DNA of 7,010 nucleotides, from the NCBI GenBank assembly GCA_018970825.1, contig JAGWVP010000169.1, positions 1 to 7,010 on the forward strand, given 5' to 3'. The notes below the pieces were generated by a model. The model was given only the letters and a program-made list of their open reading frames with translations. It made no database searches and was not told the DNA's origin. The position numbers and the translations under genes are program-made. Source of the DNA: a bacterium. Lineage in GTDB: Bacteria; Desulfobacterota; Binatia; UBA12015. Below, piece after piece: positions 1 to 5,343 of this stretch (its first letter is position 1; every line of letters starts with the position of its first letter).

Positions 1-1505
1 GCGTCGGATCGCACCCCGGCCCGGGGCGCGCGTGCGCGTGCGGCGAGACGCGCCCGGGCCCGCTCGTCGTCGAGGACGCACTCGACGAACAGGCACGCCG
101 CTCCCGCCTCGCGGGCGAGCGCGACGACGAGGTCGCGGTCGGAGCGGTCGTTGAACGTCGCGTCGAGCACGACGGATCGGCCGGCGGCGAGTTGCGCGCG
201 GGCCTCCGCGACGAGCCGCCGGTAGGTCTCGTGCCGAGCCGCGGCGGAGTAGAGCGCCTCCCGGGACGCGGCGGGCGCGGGTGCGGCGGGGTCGAGTCCC
301 GCGGAGCGCTTGCGGAGTTCGTCGGTCGAGAGCCGGTCGAACCCGCTCGCTTCGGCGAGCGCGGCCGCGACGTGGCTCTTGCCCGAGCCCGACAGTCCCG
401 TGCAGGCGAGCACCGTCGGGCCGAGTGCGCGCCAGGCGGCGCGCGAGGCGAGCTCGAAGTGCGCCTTCGAGCCGTCCGCGGCCGTCCTGCGCTCGTCCTC
501 CGCGACCTCCGGCTGCAGCGACTCCACGCCGAGGACCATGCCCCGCACGAGCGCGAAGTGGGCGACGAAGTACGGAACCAGTTCCTCGACGCCGCCGTCG
601 CCCGACGCCTCGACGTAGGCGCGGACGAACGCACGGGCGAGGTCGGGACGGCCGTCGGCCTCGAGGTCCATCGCAAGGAACGCGATCTCGGCGGCGACGT
701 CGTTCGTGCGAAGCGGGCGGGAGAACTCGATGCAGTCGAAGGCGTACACGCCTTCCGGGACGGCGGGGGCCCCGGCCAGCGCCGGCAGTCCGGGCGAGAC
801 GAGGCAGAGGTTGCCGAGGTGGAGGTCGCCGTGCCCCTCGCGCACCCGTCCCGCGAGCGCCCGGGCGAGGAACGCGTCTTCGCGTCGCGAGACGAAGAGG
901 CGGGCGAACGGATCGAGCACCGCCCGCCGCAGCCCGTCGAACGCACCTCCCCGCAGCGGTCGGGCGTCGTCGATCACGTCCTGCCAGCGCCGCACGATCG
1001 CCGCCGGATCGCAGGCCGGCGAGTTCGCGGGCTCGGGCGGAAGGCTCGCGTGGAACGCCGCGACCGAACGTGCGAGTCGCTCGAGCCGCCCGCGGTCGAG
1101 GCGTCCCGAGACGAGCGCGCGATGGCCCATGCCGTCGGCCGGAAGCGTCCGCATGCGCACGAGCGGCTCGACCGGGGAGGCTCCGGGAATCGGCTCGGAT
1201 CCGTCGTCGAGGCGCAGGCGTCCGTCGCGATCGCGCACCACCCCCGCCGTGCCGAGATAGATCGACGGGCACAGGCGCCGGTTCAGCCGGACCTCGTCCT
1301 CGCAGCAGGCGCGTCGCGCCGCGAGCGTCGAGAAGTCGGCGAAGGAGAACCGAACCGGCTTCTTCATCTTCCAGGTGAAGCGGTCGCCGACGAAGACGTG
1401 CGAGACGTGCGTCTGCACGTGGATGATCGACTTCGGGCGGTCGGGATGAAAGTCGGGATCGGCGAGGGCCTGCAGCACCTCGTCGACGGCTTCGGCCACG
1501 CTCAC
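1..1505 (-). CDS. Bifunctional aminoglycoside-phosphotransferase-like / P-loop ATP-binding protein (C-terminus cut by window edge)
   Basis: The visible 501 codons match the two-domain family COG2187 + COG0645. The N-terminal half is kinase-like: a conserved block around residues 46-78 (WKMKKPV, then DFSTL, then EVRLNRRL), a Brenner-type catalytic motif HGDLHLGN at 225-232, and FDCIEF at 256-261 supplying the likely metal-binding acid. The C-terminal half has a Walker A loop GLSGSGKS at 370-377 and VVLDATF at 445-451, where a Walker B-like aspartate sits. The family is usually a little over 500 residues, so only a short tail is probably missing. The real substrate is unknown; despite the name, antibiotic resistance should not be assumed. 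The GTG start at 1505 overlaps the upstream stop as GTGA, which suggests translational coupling. A second GTG at 1499 has better spacing (7 nt) from a GGAAGG and may be the true start, two codons shorter. Family assignment is firm, function is not. Confidence 0.93.
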   Translation of the reverse strand, partial: MSVAEAVDEVLQALADPDFHPDRPKSIIHVQTHVSHVFVGDRFTWKMKKPVRFSFADFSTLAARRACCEDEVRLNRRLCPSIYLGTAGVVRDRDGRLRLDDGSEPIPGASPVEPLVRMRTLPADGMGHRALVSGRLDRGRLERLARSVAAFHASLPPEPANSPACDPAAIVRRWQDVIDDARPLRGGAFDGLRRAVLDPFARLFVSRREDAFLARALAGRVREGHGDLHLGNLCLVSPGLPALAGAPAVPEGVYAFDCIEFSRPLRTNDVAAEIAFLAMDLEADGRPDLARAFVRAYVEASGDGGVEELVPYFVAHFALVRGMVLGVESLQPEVAEDERRTAADGSKAHFELASRAAWRALGPTVLACTGLSGSGKSHVAAALAEASGFDRLSTDELRKRSAGLDPAAPAPAASREALYSAAARHETYRRLVAEARAQLAAGRSVVLDATFNDRSDRDLVVALAREAGAACLFVECVLDDERARARLAARARAPRAGVRSD

Positions 1506-2215
1506 GCCTTCCGGGGGTCTCGGCCGCGGGCCCCGTCGCCGTGCCCCCGCCGCGGCTCCCCGGACGGCGGCGGGTCGACCGCGAGTTCGACGAGCGCCGC
1601 GATCACGGCTCCGACCCCCGCGAGCGCCATGTCCTTCTGCGCGTCCCACTCGTCGCCCTGCGTGCCGAGAAAGGCGGTGCCGGCCTCGGGGTCGGCGACC
1701 GAGGCGACCAGCCACTCGACGATCTCGTAGAGGGCGCCGCCGGCGATCACGGCGGCGACCGACAGGGCGAGTGTCGCGAAACGGCCCGGCTCGCGTCCGC
1801 GGAAGGAGAGCTCGCGGATCGGCCGCAGGAGCAGCACGCCGTAGAGGAAGTGGACGAGCCGGTCGTAGTGGTTGCGACCGAAGCCCGCCGCGCGCCCGAG
1901 CCACGCGTCGATCGGCACCTCGGAGTAGGTGTAGTGGCTGCCGATCGCGTGCAGCAGGAGGAAGATCGTTCCCTGCACGCAGGCGCGGTCCGAGAAGCGG
2001 AAGCGCCGGTGGCCCAGCACGAGCGCCGGCACCGCGACGAACACCGGCAGGTTCTCGAGCAGCCAGTCCGCCCGGTAGCGCGGCGCCACCGCGAGCGCGG
2101 CCCAGGCGAGCGCGAAGACCGCGAGGCAGACGACCGGCACTCGCGAGGAGGATCCCGTGGGCCCGTCGCCGCCCGGAGCCGGGGCCTCTCCCGGCCGGCC
2201 GCCCGTCCGCTTCAT
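1502..2215 (-). CDS. YjdF / DUF2238 family inner-membrane protein
   Basis: A 237-residue polytopic membrane protein with about six predicted helices (roughly 26-44, 53-69, 80-96, 117-131, 146-163, 196-213). The family's conserved motifs are all present: ENLPVF at 54-59, GSHYTY at 92-97, RNHYDRLVHF at 114-123, YEIVEW at 163-168 and QGDEWDAQKDM at 186-196. These polar and acidic residues inside or next to helices (His, Asp, Glu) are the family hallmark. The family includes E. coli YjdF, whose biochemical role is not established. The first 25 residues are Gly/Pro-rich and the last 24 charged; both are longer than the conserved core. The ATG at 2215 has only a weak upstream purine stretch (GAGCAG). 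A GTG at residue 26 lacks any ribosome binding site, so ATG is preferred. The gene lies 55 bp after the cytochrome gene and overlaps the kinase-like gene by 4 bp. Confidence 0.92.
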   Translation of the reverse strand: MKRTGGRPGEAPAPGGDGPTGSSSRVPVVCLAVFALAWAALAVAPRYRADWLLENLPVFVAVPALVLGHRRFRFSDRACVQGTIFLLLHAIGSHYTYSEVPIDAWLGRAAGFGRNHYDRLVHFLYGVLLLRPIRELSFRGREPGRFATLALSVAAVIAGGALYEIVEWLVASVADPEAGTAFLGTQGDEWDAQKDMALAGVGAVIAALVELAVDPPPSGEPRRGHGDGARGRDPRKA

Positions 2216-2226
2216 CGCTGCTCGTG

Positions 2227-2264
2227 GCGGGCGCCGCGGGAGCCTTCGGCCCCGCGGCGCCCGC
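2227..2264 (-). terminator. 14-bp GC hairpin between cytochrome and yjdF-like genes
   Basis: The arms 2227-2240 and 2251-2264 are perfect complements (14 bp) around a 10-nt loop. The hairpin begins 6 nt after the cytochrome stop codon on the minus strand. No U-tract follows it toward 2215, so it is not a textbook intrinsic terminator. It could act as a partial terminator, a 3'-end stabiliser for the cytochrome message, or an attenuator that lowers expression of the downstream genes. The hairpin is seen directly; its role is inferred. Confidence 0.5.
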
Positions 2265-2270
2265 TCGCGG

Positions 2271-2885
2271 TCACTTCTGGATCGACTCGAGGTAGGCCGC
2301 GATCGAGAGGATCTTCAGGTTCGAGGCGTCCTGCTCGTACATCGAATCGTCGAGCGGGTGGCCGAGGATCTCGCCCCACACCGGCATCTCGCGCGAGCCG
2401 TGCGCCGCGATCGGGGTGTCGCCCTTCACGATCGACAGAACCTTCGTCGTGGGAAACTGGCCGCCGTTCTGGCGCGACAGCAGGGTCAGGTCGACCGGGT
2501 GCTTGTTGAACGTGCTCGACGCCATGCCGTCGCCGGTGCCGGTCGGGCCGTGGCAGGTCGCGCAGTACTTCATGTACTGGTCGCGGCCGACCTGCAGGTA
2601 CTGGGGCGTGCCCTTCTGGGGCAGCGGCGGCTTCGCGCCCGTCGCGGCACCGACCGCGGCGGTCGTGCCGCGGGCGGCGGCCCCGGTCGCGCCCGTCACG
2701 CCCTGGGCGGCGGCGCCGGCCACGCCGGTCGCGGCTCCGGCGGCGCTGCCGACGACTCCCGCGGCTCCCGTCGCCGCCGCGCCCACGACTCCGGTCGTCG
2801 TGCTGCCGACGGTGTTGACGGCGCTCCTCGTGGTCGCACACCCCGCCGCTGCAAGAGCGATCGCGATTGCAAGAATTCCTCGCAT
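2271..2885 (-). CDS. Lipid-anchored monohaem cytochrome c with an Ala/Gly repeat spacer
   Basis: A 204-residue exported haem protein. Residues 1-15 form a short lipoprotein signal peptide ending in a lipobox-like AAGC with the modified cysteine at C16. The -3 position is Ala instead of the usual Leu, so the lipobox is slightly atypical. Residues 31-85 are five Ala/Gly-rich 11-residue repeats. The cytochrome domain spans about 95-204: haem-binding CATCH at 108-112 and a likely axial Met at 167 in EMPVWG, followed by a C-terminal helix (LKILSIAAYLESIQ) typical of class I cytochromes c. It is probably a membrane-tethered electron carrier in the periplasm; its partners are not visible here. The ATG at 2885 was chosen because AGGAGG lies 8 nt upstream and the signal peptide begins at once; the frame stays open upstream to 3044, but that extension is Arg/Pro-rich and non-coding in character. 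First gene of the leftward operon. Confidence 0.93.
   Translation of the reverse strand: MRGILAIAIALAAAGCATTRSAVNTVGSTTTGVVGAAATGAAGVVGSAAGAATGVAGAAAQGVTGATGAAARGTTAAVGAATGAKPPLPQKGTPQYLQVGRDQYMKYCATCHGPTGTGDGMASSTFNKHPVDLTLLSRQNGGQFPTTKVLSIVKGDTPIAAHGSREMPVWGEILGHPLDDSMYEQDASNLKILSIAAYLESIQK
2631..2795 (-). repeat. Five tandem 33-bp (11-residue) coding repeats in the cytochrome spacer
   Basis: Residues 31-85 of the cytochrome lipoprotein divide exactly into five 11-residue units: TGVVGAAATGA, AGVVGSAAGAA, TGVAGAAAQGV, TGATGAAARGT and TAAVGAATGAK. Position 5 is Gly in all five; position 2 is Gly in four; positions 7-8 are mostly Ala. The preceding residues 20-30 show only a faint trace of the pattern. 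The repeat sits between the lipid anchor and the haem domain. Codon use differs between units, so the repeat is more conserved at protein level than at DNA level. Confidence 0.8.
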
Positions 2886-3094
2886 GTCCTGGCCCTCCTC
2901 CTGCCCGTCGCGATCCGGTCCCGGGGACGTCCGCCCGGCGCGTCCGACGGCGCACGTCGCCCCTATCCCACCTCCGGGTGGAATCCTAGCCGGGCCCCGT
3001 CCGGGCGACGGGCGGGAATTGCGGCGGCCCCGCGGTCGGCGCATCGTCCCCGGGGGGCGGACGGATCCGCCCCGGAACGGGAGGGTCCGGGACG
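2886..3094. promoter_or_regulatory. Divergent intergenic region between cytochrome and DUF2267 genes
   Basis: This 209-bp gap must hold the promoters of the leftward cytochrome operon and of the rightward DUF2267 gene. The AGGAGG of the cytochrome gene lies at 2894-2899. No convincing -35/-10 pair could be picked by eye; TAGGAT-like sequence on the minus strand near 2985 is the only weak -10 candidate. A 6-bp hairpin (2996-3001 with 3007-3012) and a larger structure near the DUF2267 start are present. Confidence 0.5.
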
Positions 3095-3097
3095 ATG
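3042..3097 (+). promoter_or_regulatory. Possible 5'-leader structure pairing with the DUF2267 start codon
   Basis: Positions 3042-3050 (CATCGTCCC) are the exact reverse complement of 3089-3097 (GGGACGATG), which includes the ATG. Inside this stem, 3054-3061 (GGGGCGGA) pairs with 3066-3073 (TCCGCCCC) around a 4-nt loop. The likely Shine-Dalgarno GGAGG at 3080-3084 stays in the unpaired interior. If the transcript starts before 3042, the start codon would be sequestered. The transcription start is unknown, so a regulatory role is inference. Confidence 0.35.
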
Positions 3098-3517
3098 GAC
3101 GCGAGGACTTTCATCCGGTCGGTCGGGGAGAGGCTCCGGTGCGACGAGGCGCGCGCCGAGTCCGTGGCGCTCGCGGTCTTCCAGGTCCTGCGAGACCGCC
3201 TGACGCCGCACGAGGCCGCCGACGTCGCCTCGCAGCTGCCGCACGGGCTGCGCCGTCTCTGGACCGACAACGATCGCGCCGGCCGCGAGGTGGAACGGAT
3301 CCACCGCGACGAGTTCGTCGGCCGGGTGCGCGCGTTCGCCGGGCTGCCCGACGACGCGGAGGCCGATCGCGGGGTACGCGCCGTGTTCGCGGTCCTCCAG
3401 CACGCGCTCGGCAGTCCGACGGGAGCGGAGGGGGAGGCCTGGCACGTCTACAGCCAACTGCCGAAGGACCTGAAGCGACTCTGGCTCGAAGCCGCGAAGG
3501 GCCCCCGGACCGCCTGA
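3095..3517 (+). CDS. DUF2267 family protein
   Basis: A 140-residue soluble, probably all-helical protein of the DUF2267 family, close to the family's usual length. It shows the family's internal duplication. The first half starts at F6 (FIRSVGERL), passes through a VFQVLRDRLTPHEA helix and ends QLPHGLRRLW at 47-56. The second half starts at F74 (FVGRVRAFAGL), passes through VFAVLQHAL and ends QLPKDLKRLW at 121-130. No catalytic residues, signal peptide or membrane segment are seen. The biochemical role of DUF2267 is unknown. Family members are often found near stress and redox genes, and here it stands next to universal stress proteins, so a stress-related role is a reasonable inference. The ATG at 3095 follows GGAGG at 3080-3084 by 10 nt. 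It is divergent from the cytochrome operon and upstream of the small membrane protein gene. Confidence 0.9.
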   Translation: MDARTFIRSVGERLRCDEARAESVALAVFQVLRDRLTPHEAADVASQLPHGLRRLWTDNDRAGREVERIHRDEFVGRVRAFAGLPDDAEADRGVRAVFAVLQHALGSPTGAEGEAWHVYSQLPKDLKRLWLEAAKGPRTA

Positions 3518-3523
3518 GCCCCC

Positions 3524-3552
3524 GGGCGAGCAAGCGACGTTCGGCTCGTCCC
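3524..3552 (+). terminator. Weak hairpin after the DUF2267 gene
   Basis: Seven bases after the stop codon, GGGCGAGC (3524-3531) pairs with GCTCG plus CCC (3544-3548, 3550-3552), leaving one bulged T. There is a 12-nt loop that can add three more pairs. No T-tract follows. It may mark the 3' end of the DUF2267 transcript, or be chance in GC-rich sequence. The rest of 3553-3637 shows nothing recognisable. Confidence 0.25.
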
Positions 3553-3637
3553 CGGCCTGCACCGCCCCCTTGCGTCTCCTGCGGGGATCGCGCATCTCTC
3601 CGTGGCGCGCCCCGCGGGTCGGTGCGGTGGCGTCGAG

Positions 3638-3643
3638 AGGAGG
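3638..3643 (+). promoter_or_regulatory. Strong Shine-Dalgarno site of the 31-residue protein
   Basis: A perfect AGGAGG stands 6 nt before the GTG at 3650. This is the best-placed ribosome binding site in the window. It selects the GTG over the run of ATG codons at 3665-3673, which lie too far downstream. Confidence 0.75.
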
Positions 3644-3649
3644 AACGCG

Positions 3650-3745
3650 GTGGAAGCCTACGTGATGATGATGATCGGCCTCGTGATGTTCGGCGGCTTC
3701 ATCTATGCCGTCCTGAGGCTGCTCGACCTGATGGACCACCACTGA
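3650..3745 (+). CDS. Small single-helix membrane protein (31 aa), unrecognised
   Basis: A short gene of 31 codons plus TGA. It encodes a brief acidic start (MEAY, with GTG read as Met), one hydrophobic helix at about residues 5-25 (VMMMIGLVMFGGFIYAVLRLL) and a polar tail DLMDHH ending in two histidines. It is unusually Met-rich (six besides the initiator). Evidence that it is real: a perfect AGGAGG with 6-nt spacing, G or C in the third position of nearly every codon, and a clean helix-plus-tail layout. It resembles in size small regulatory or accessory subunits of membrane complexes such as KdpF or cytochrome oxidase small subunits, but I do not recognise the sequence. It lies 132 bp after the DUF2267 gene and 13 bp from the convergent end of the tandem Usp gene. 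Confidence 0.72.
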   Translation: MEAYVMMMIGLVMFGGFIYAVLRLLDLMDHH

Positions 3746-3758
3746 TCGGGCCTCGTCG

Positions 3759-4661
3759 CTACCGGTGCACCGTCAGCACCGGGCAGGGTGCCGCGGGCAC
3801 GACCCGCTCGGCCGTGCTGCCGAGGACCAGTCGCTTCAGGCCGGAACGGCCGTGCGTTCCCATCGCGACCAGGTCGGCCCCCGTCTCCTCCGCGGCGCGC
3901 ACGATTTCCTCGGGCGGGTAGCCCTCGACCACGCGGGTCTCGACGCCGAGCCCGGCTTCCCGGATCCGGGTCGCCACCTTCTCCGCCTCGATGCGGGCCG
4001 CCGTGTGCGCCTGCGCTCGATCCTCGACGAGGACGGGCGCGGGAAGCGGCGCCACGAACTCGATCGGGACGTGGAAGGCGTGGACGAGAACGATCCGTTC
4101 GTCGCTGCCGCGTCCGAGCAGGCGGATCGCCGCGTCCACTGCCAGCGTCGCGTCCTGCGAGAAGTCGGTCGGCACGACGACGGTTCGCGGGCGCCGCGGC
4201 TTGCCCGCGTCCTCGGGATGGACGACGAGGACCGGGCAGTCGGCGCCGCGCACCACGTGGGCGGCGGTGCTGCCGAGCAGCATCTTCTTCCAGCCGGTGA
4301 GACCGCGCGTGCCCGCCACGACCAGGTCTGCGCCGCGGCGCCTCGCCGCCGCGACGATGGTCGCGGCGGCCGGTCCGATCTCGGTGGCCGTCTCGATGCG
4401 AGGCACGCGCGGTCCGAGCTCCGCGGCGAGCCGCGCGAGGTGGGCCCGTGCGGCGTCGGAGAGGTCGTCGTAGAAGCGGGCGGGAAGCGGCAGGAACTCC
4501 GGTGCCGGGTCGGCGGGCATCGCCGGCGCGAGCGCGTGGAAGAGAACGAGCCCGGCCCCGTGCGCCGCGGCGATCTCCGCGGCCCAGCGCGCGGCGCCGT
4601 CGCCGGTCTCGGAGAAGTCGATCGCGGCGAGGATCGTCCGCGGCTGGTCCCGGTTCGTCAT
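3759..4661 (-). CDS. Tandem-domain universal stress protein (UspA family)
   Basis: A 300-residue cytoplasmic protein made of two Usp domains, about 7-148 and 157-300. Each begins with a beta strand ending in the nucleotide-contacting aspartate (D15 in AAIDFSE; D166 in VPTDFSQ). Each ends with the ATP-binding signature G-2x-G-9x-G-S/T: G117, G120, G130-S131 in domain 1 and G268, G271, G281-S282 in domain 2. Both domains should therefore bind ATP or a related nucleotide, and the protein probably folds as an internal dimer. Proteins of this type are induced by starvation, oxidative stress or low oxygen; the exact activity is not known. The ATG at 4661 has GGAGG 10 nt upstream. The frame remains open upstream to 5222 but that would run through the divergent Usp gene. 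It converges on the small membrane gene with a 13-bp gap and no obvious terminator between them. Confidence 0.95.
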   Translation of the reverse strand: MTNRDQPRTILAAIDFSETGDGAARWAAEIAAAHGAGLVLFHALAPAMPADPAPEFLPLPARFYDDLSDAARAHLARLAAELGPRVPRIETATEIGPAAATIVAAARRRGADLVVAGTRGLTGWKKMLLGSTAAHVVRGADCPVLVVHPEDAGKPRRPRTVVVPTDFSQDATLAVDAAIRLLGRGSDERIVLVHAFHVPIEFVAPLPAPVLVEDRAQAHTAARIEAEKVATRIREAGLGVETRVVEGYPPEEIVRAAEETGADLVAMGTHGRSGLKRLVLGSTAERVVPAAPCPVLTVHR

Positions 4662-4691
4662 TGCTCGGTGTCCTCCGTGGCGGGCTCGGCC

Positions 4692-4709
4692 GGGCGGGTG
4701 TTCCCGCCC
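4692..4709 (-). promoter_or_regulatory. 7-bp hairpin in the leader of the tandem Usp gene
   Basis: GGGCGGG (4692-4698) and CCCGCCC (4703-4709) pair perfectly around a 4-nt loop, 16 bp beyond the Shine-Dalgarno at 4672-4676 and 30 bp from the start codon. It may influence translation or be chance in GC-rich DNA. Confidence 0.25.
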
Positions 4710-4825
4710 CACGCCCGCCTGCCCCGGATCCTGCCCGAGTCGCGGACCTGCCAACACCCTTGCCGCGAGATTCGCGTCCACGGGAAGGCGGTGTCCTAGG
4801 GGGCGCCCCGAGGGGCACTTGCGCC

Positions 4826-4841
4826 GGGTACGCCGTTTGCA
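4826..4841 (+). promoter_or_regulatory. Sigma-54-like promoter sequence before the single-domain Usp gene
   Basis: GGGTACG, four bases, then TTGCA matches the sigma-54 consensus TGGCACG-N4-TTGCW at ten of twelve positions, with the essential GG (4827-4828) and GC (4839-4840) at the correct spacing. The predicted transcription start near 4852 would leave only about 6 nt before the ATG at 4858, which argues against it unless the message is nearly leaderless. Confidence 0.28.
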
Positions 4842-4857
4842 TGGCTCCCGGGGCGAC

Positions 4858-5343
4858 ATGCTCGCCTCCTCGGACAGGATCCTCGTCGCGACCGACTTCT
4901 CGCCCGACGGCGACAAGGCCGTCTCGTGCGGTCGCGAACTCGCCCAGCGCTTCGGCGTCGAGACCCTCGTCCTGCACGTCGCACCCGTCGGGGCCGGCGC
5001 CCCGCCCGGTCCCGGCGGGCCGCTTCCCGAGCCGCTCGCCGACTGCCTCTCCGGTCTTCGCGCCCGCGGGCTCTGCGCGCGCGGCCTCGTCCGCACGGGG
5101 GACCCGGCGGCCCTCATCCTCGAGGTCGCGGAGCGCGAGAGCGCGGCCCTGATCGTGCTCGGTGCGCGCGGTGCGTCGAGCACGCCCGGCCTGCTGCTCG
5201 GCAGCGTCGCCGACCGCGTCATGCGACGTGCGACGCTGCCGCTGCTCGTCGTGCGACGCGCCGGTTCAGCCGACGGGCCGAAGCAGCCAGGCAGCGGCGC
5301 CGGCGACCAGGCCGACCGCGGCGAGGCCCAGGCCGGCGCGTAG
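4858..5343 (+). CDS. Single-domain universal stress protein (UspA family)
   Basis: A 161-residue cytoplasmic protein with one Usp domain, residues about 5-134. It opens with DRILVATDFS (D13 nucleotide contact) and carries the ATP-binding signature G102, G105, 9 residues, then G115-S116, before the last core strand LPLLVVRR. The middle (45-60) has a Gly/Pro-rich loop instead of a longer helix. The 25-residue tail (137-161) is polar, Gly/Ala/Gln-rich, lies beyond the Usp fold and is encoded entirely within the region overlapping the opposite-strand MgtC-like gene. The ATG at 4858 is preferred because it directly precedes the first strand. Its ribosome binding site is poor (GGGGCG only), and a TTG at 4819 in the same frame would only add an Arg-rich extension. 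It is divergent from the tandem Usp gene, so the two may share control. Confidence 0.92.
   Translation: MLASSDRILVATDFSPDGDKAVSCGRELAQRFGVETLVLHVAPVGAGAPPGPGGPLPEPLADCLSGLRARGLCARGLVRTGDPAALILEVAERESAALIVLGARGASSTPGLLLGSVADRVMRRATLPLLVVRRAGSADGPKQPGSGAGDQADRGEAQAGA

Larger units (their letters stand above)
4662..4857. promoter_or_regulatory. Divergent intergenic region between two Usp genes
   Basis: This 196-bp gap separates the starts of two oppositely oriented Usp genes and should contain both promoters. It holds a 7-bp hairpin (4692-4709) in the leader of the leftward gene, a perfect 10-bp palindrome GGGGCGCCCC at 4800-4809, and a sigma-54-like sequence at 4826-4841 facing the rightward gene. 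A minus-strand TTGGCA near 4755 is a weak -35 candidate without a good -10. No FNR-like TTGAT-N4-ATCAA box is seen. Confidence 0.5.

Noticed and set aside
1..1505. Antibiotic-resistance aminoglycoside phosphotransferase
   Set aside because: The kinase domain belongs to the COG2187 group fused to a P-loop domain, which is a common housekeeping-type family not known to modify aminoglycosides.
192..1730. Long plus-strand open frame (512 codons) opposite the kinase-like and YjdF-like genes
   Set aside because: It is Arg/Glu/Gly-rich with no recognisable domain and lies antisense to genes with clear family motifs; long antisense frames are expected at this GC content.
3009..3023. Sigma-54-like GG...TTGC sequence before the DUF2267 gene
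   Set aside because: The GG to GC spacing is one base short of the required distance.
2886..3044. N-terminal extension of the cytochrome to a start at 3044
   Set aside because: The extension is Arg/Pro/Gly-rich, while a lipoprotein signal peptide and an AGGAGG place the start at 2885.
2416..3921. Plus-strand open frame of 501 codons across the cytochrome, DUF2267 and small-protein genes
   Set aside because: It crosses three well-supported genes in the wrong frame or strand and has Arg/Pro/Ala-rich composition without domains.
4800..4809. Perfect 10-bp palindrome GGGGCGCCCC as a possible operator
   Set aside because: Palindromes of pure G and C are common at this base composition and no second copy was seen, so it is mentioned only within the intergenic entry.
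4819..4857. TTG start 13 codons upstream for the single-domain Usp
   Set aside because: It adds only an Arg-rich stretch and has no ribosome binding site; ATG at 4858 sits just before the first Usp strand.
4662..5222. N-terminal extension of the tandem Usp protein
   Set aside because: The frame is open, but it would run antisense through the divergent Usp gene; the ATG at 4661 has a GGAGG and starts right at the Usp domain.
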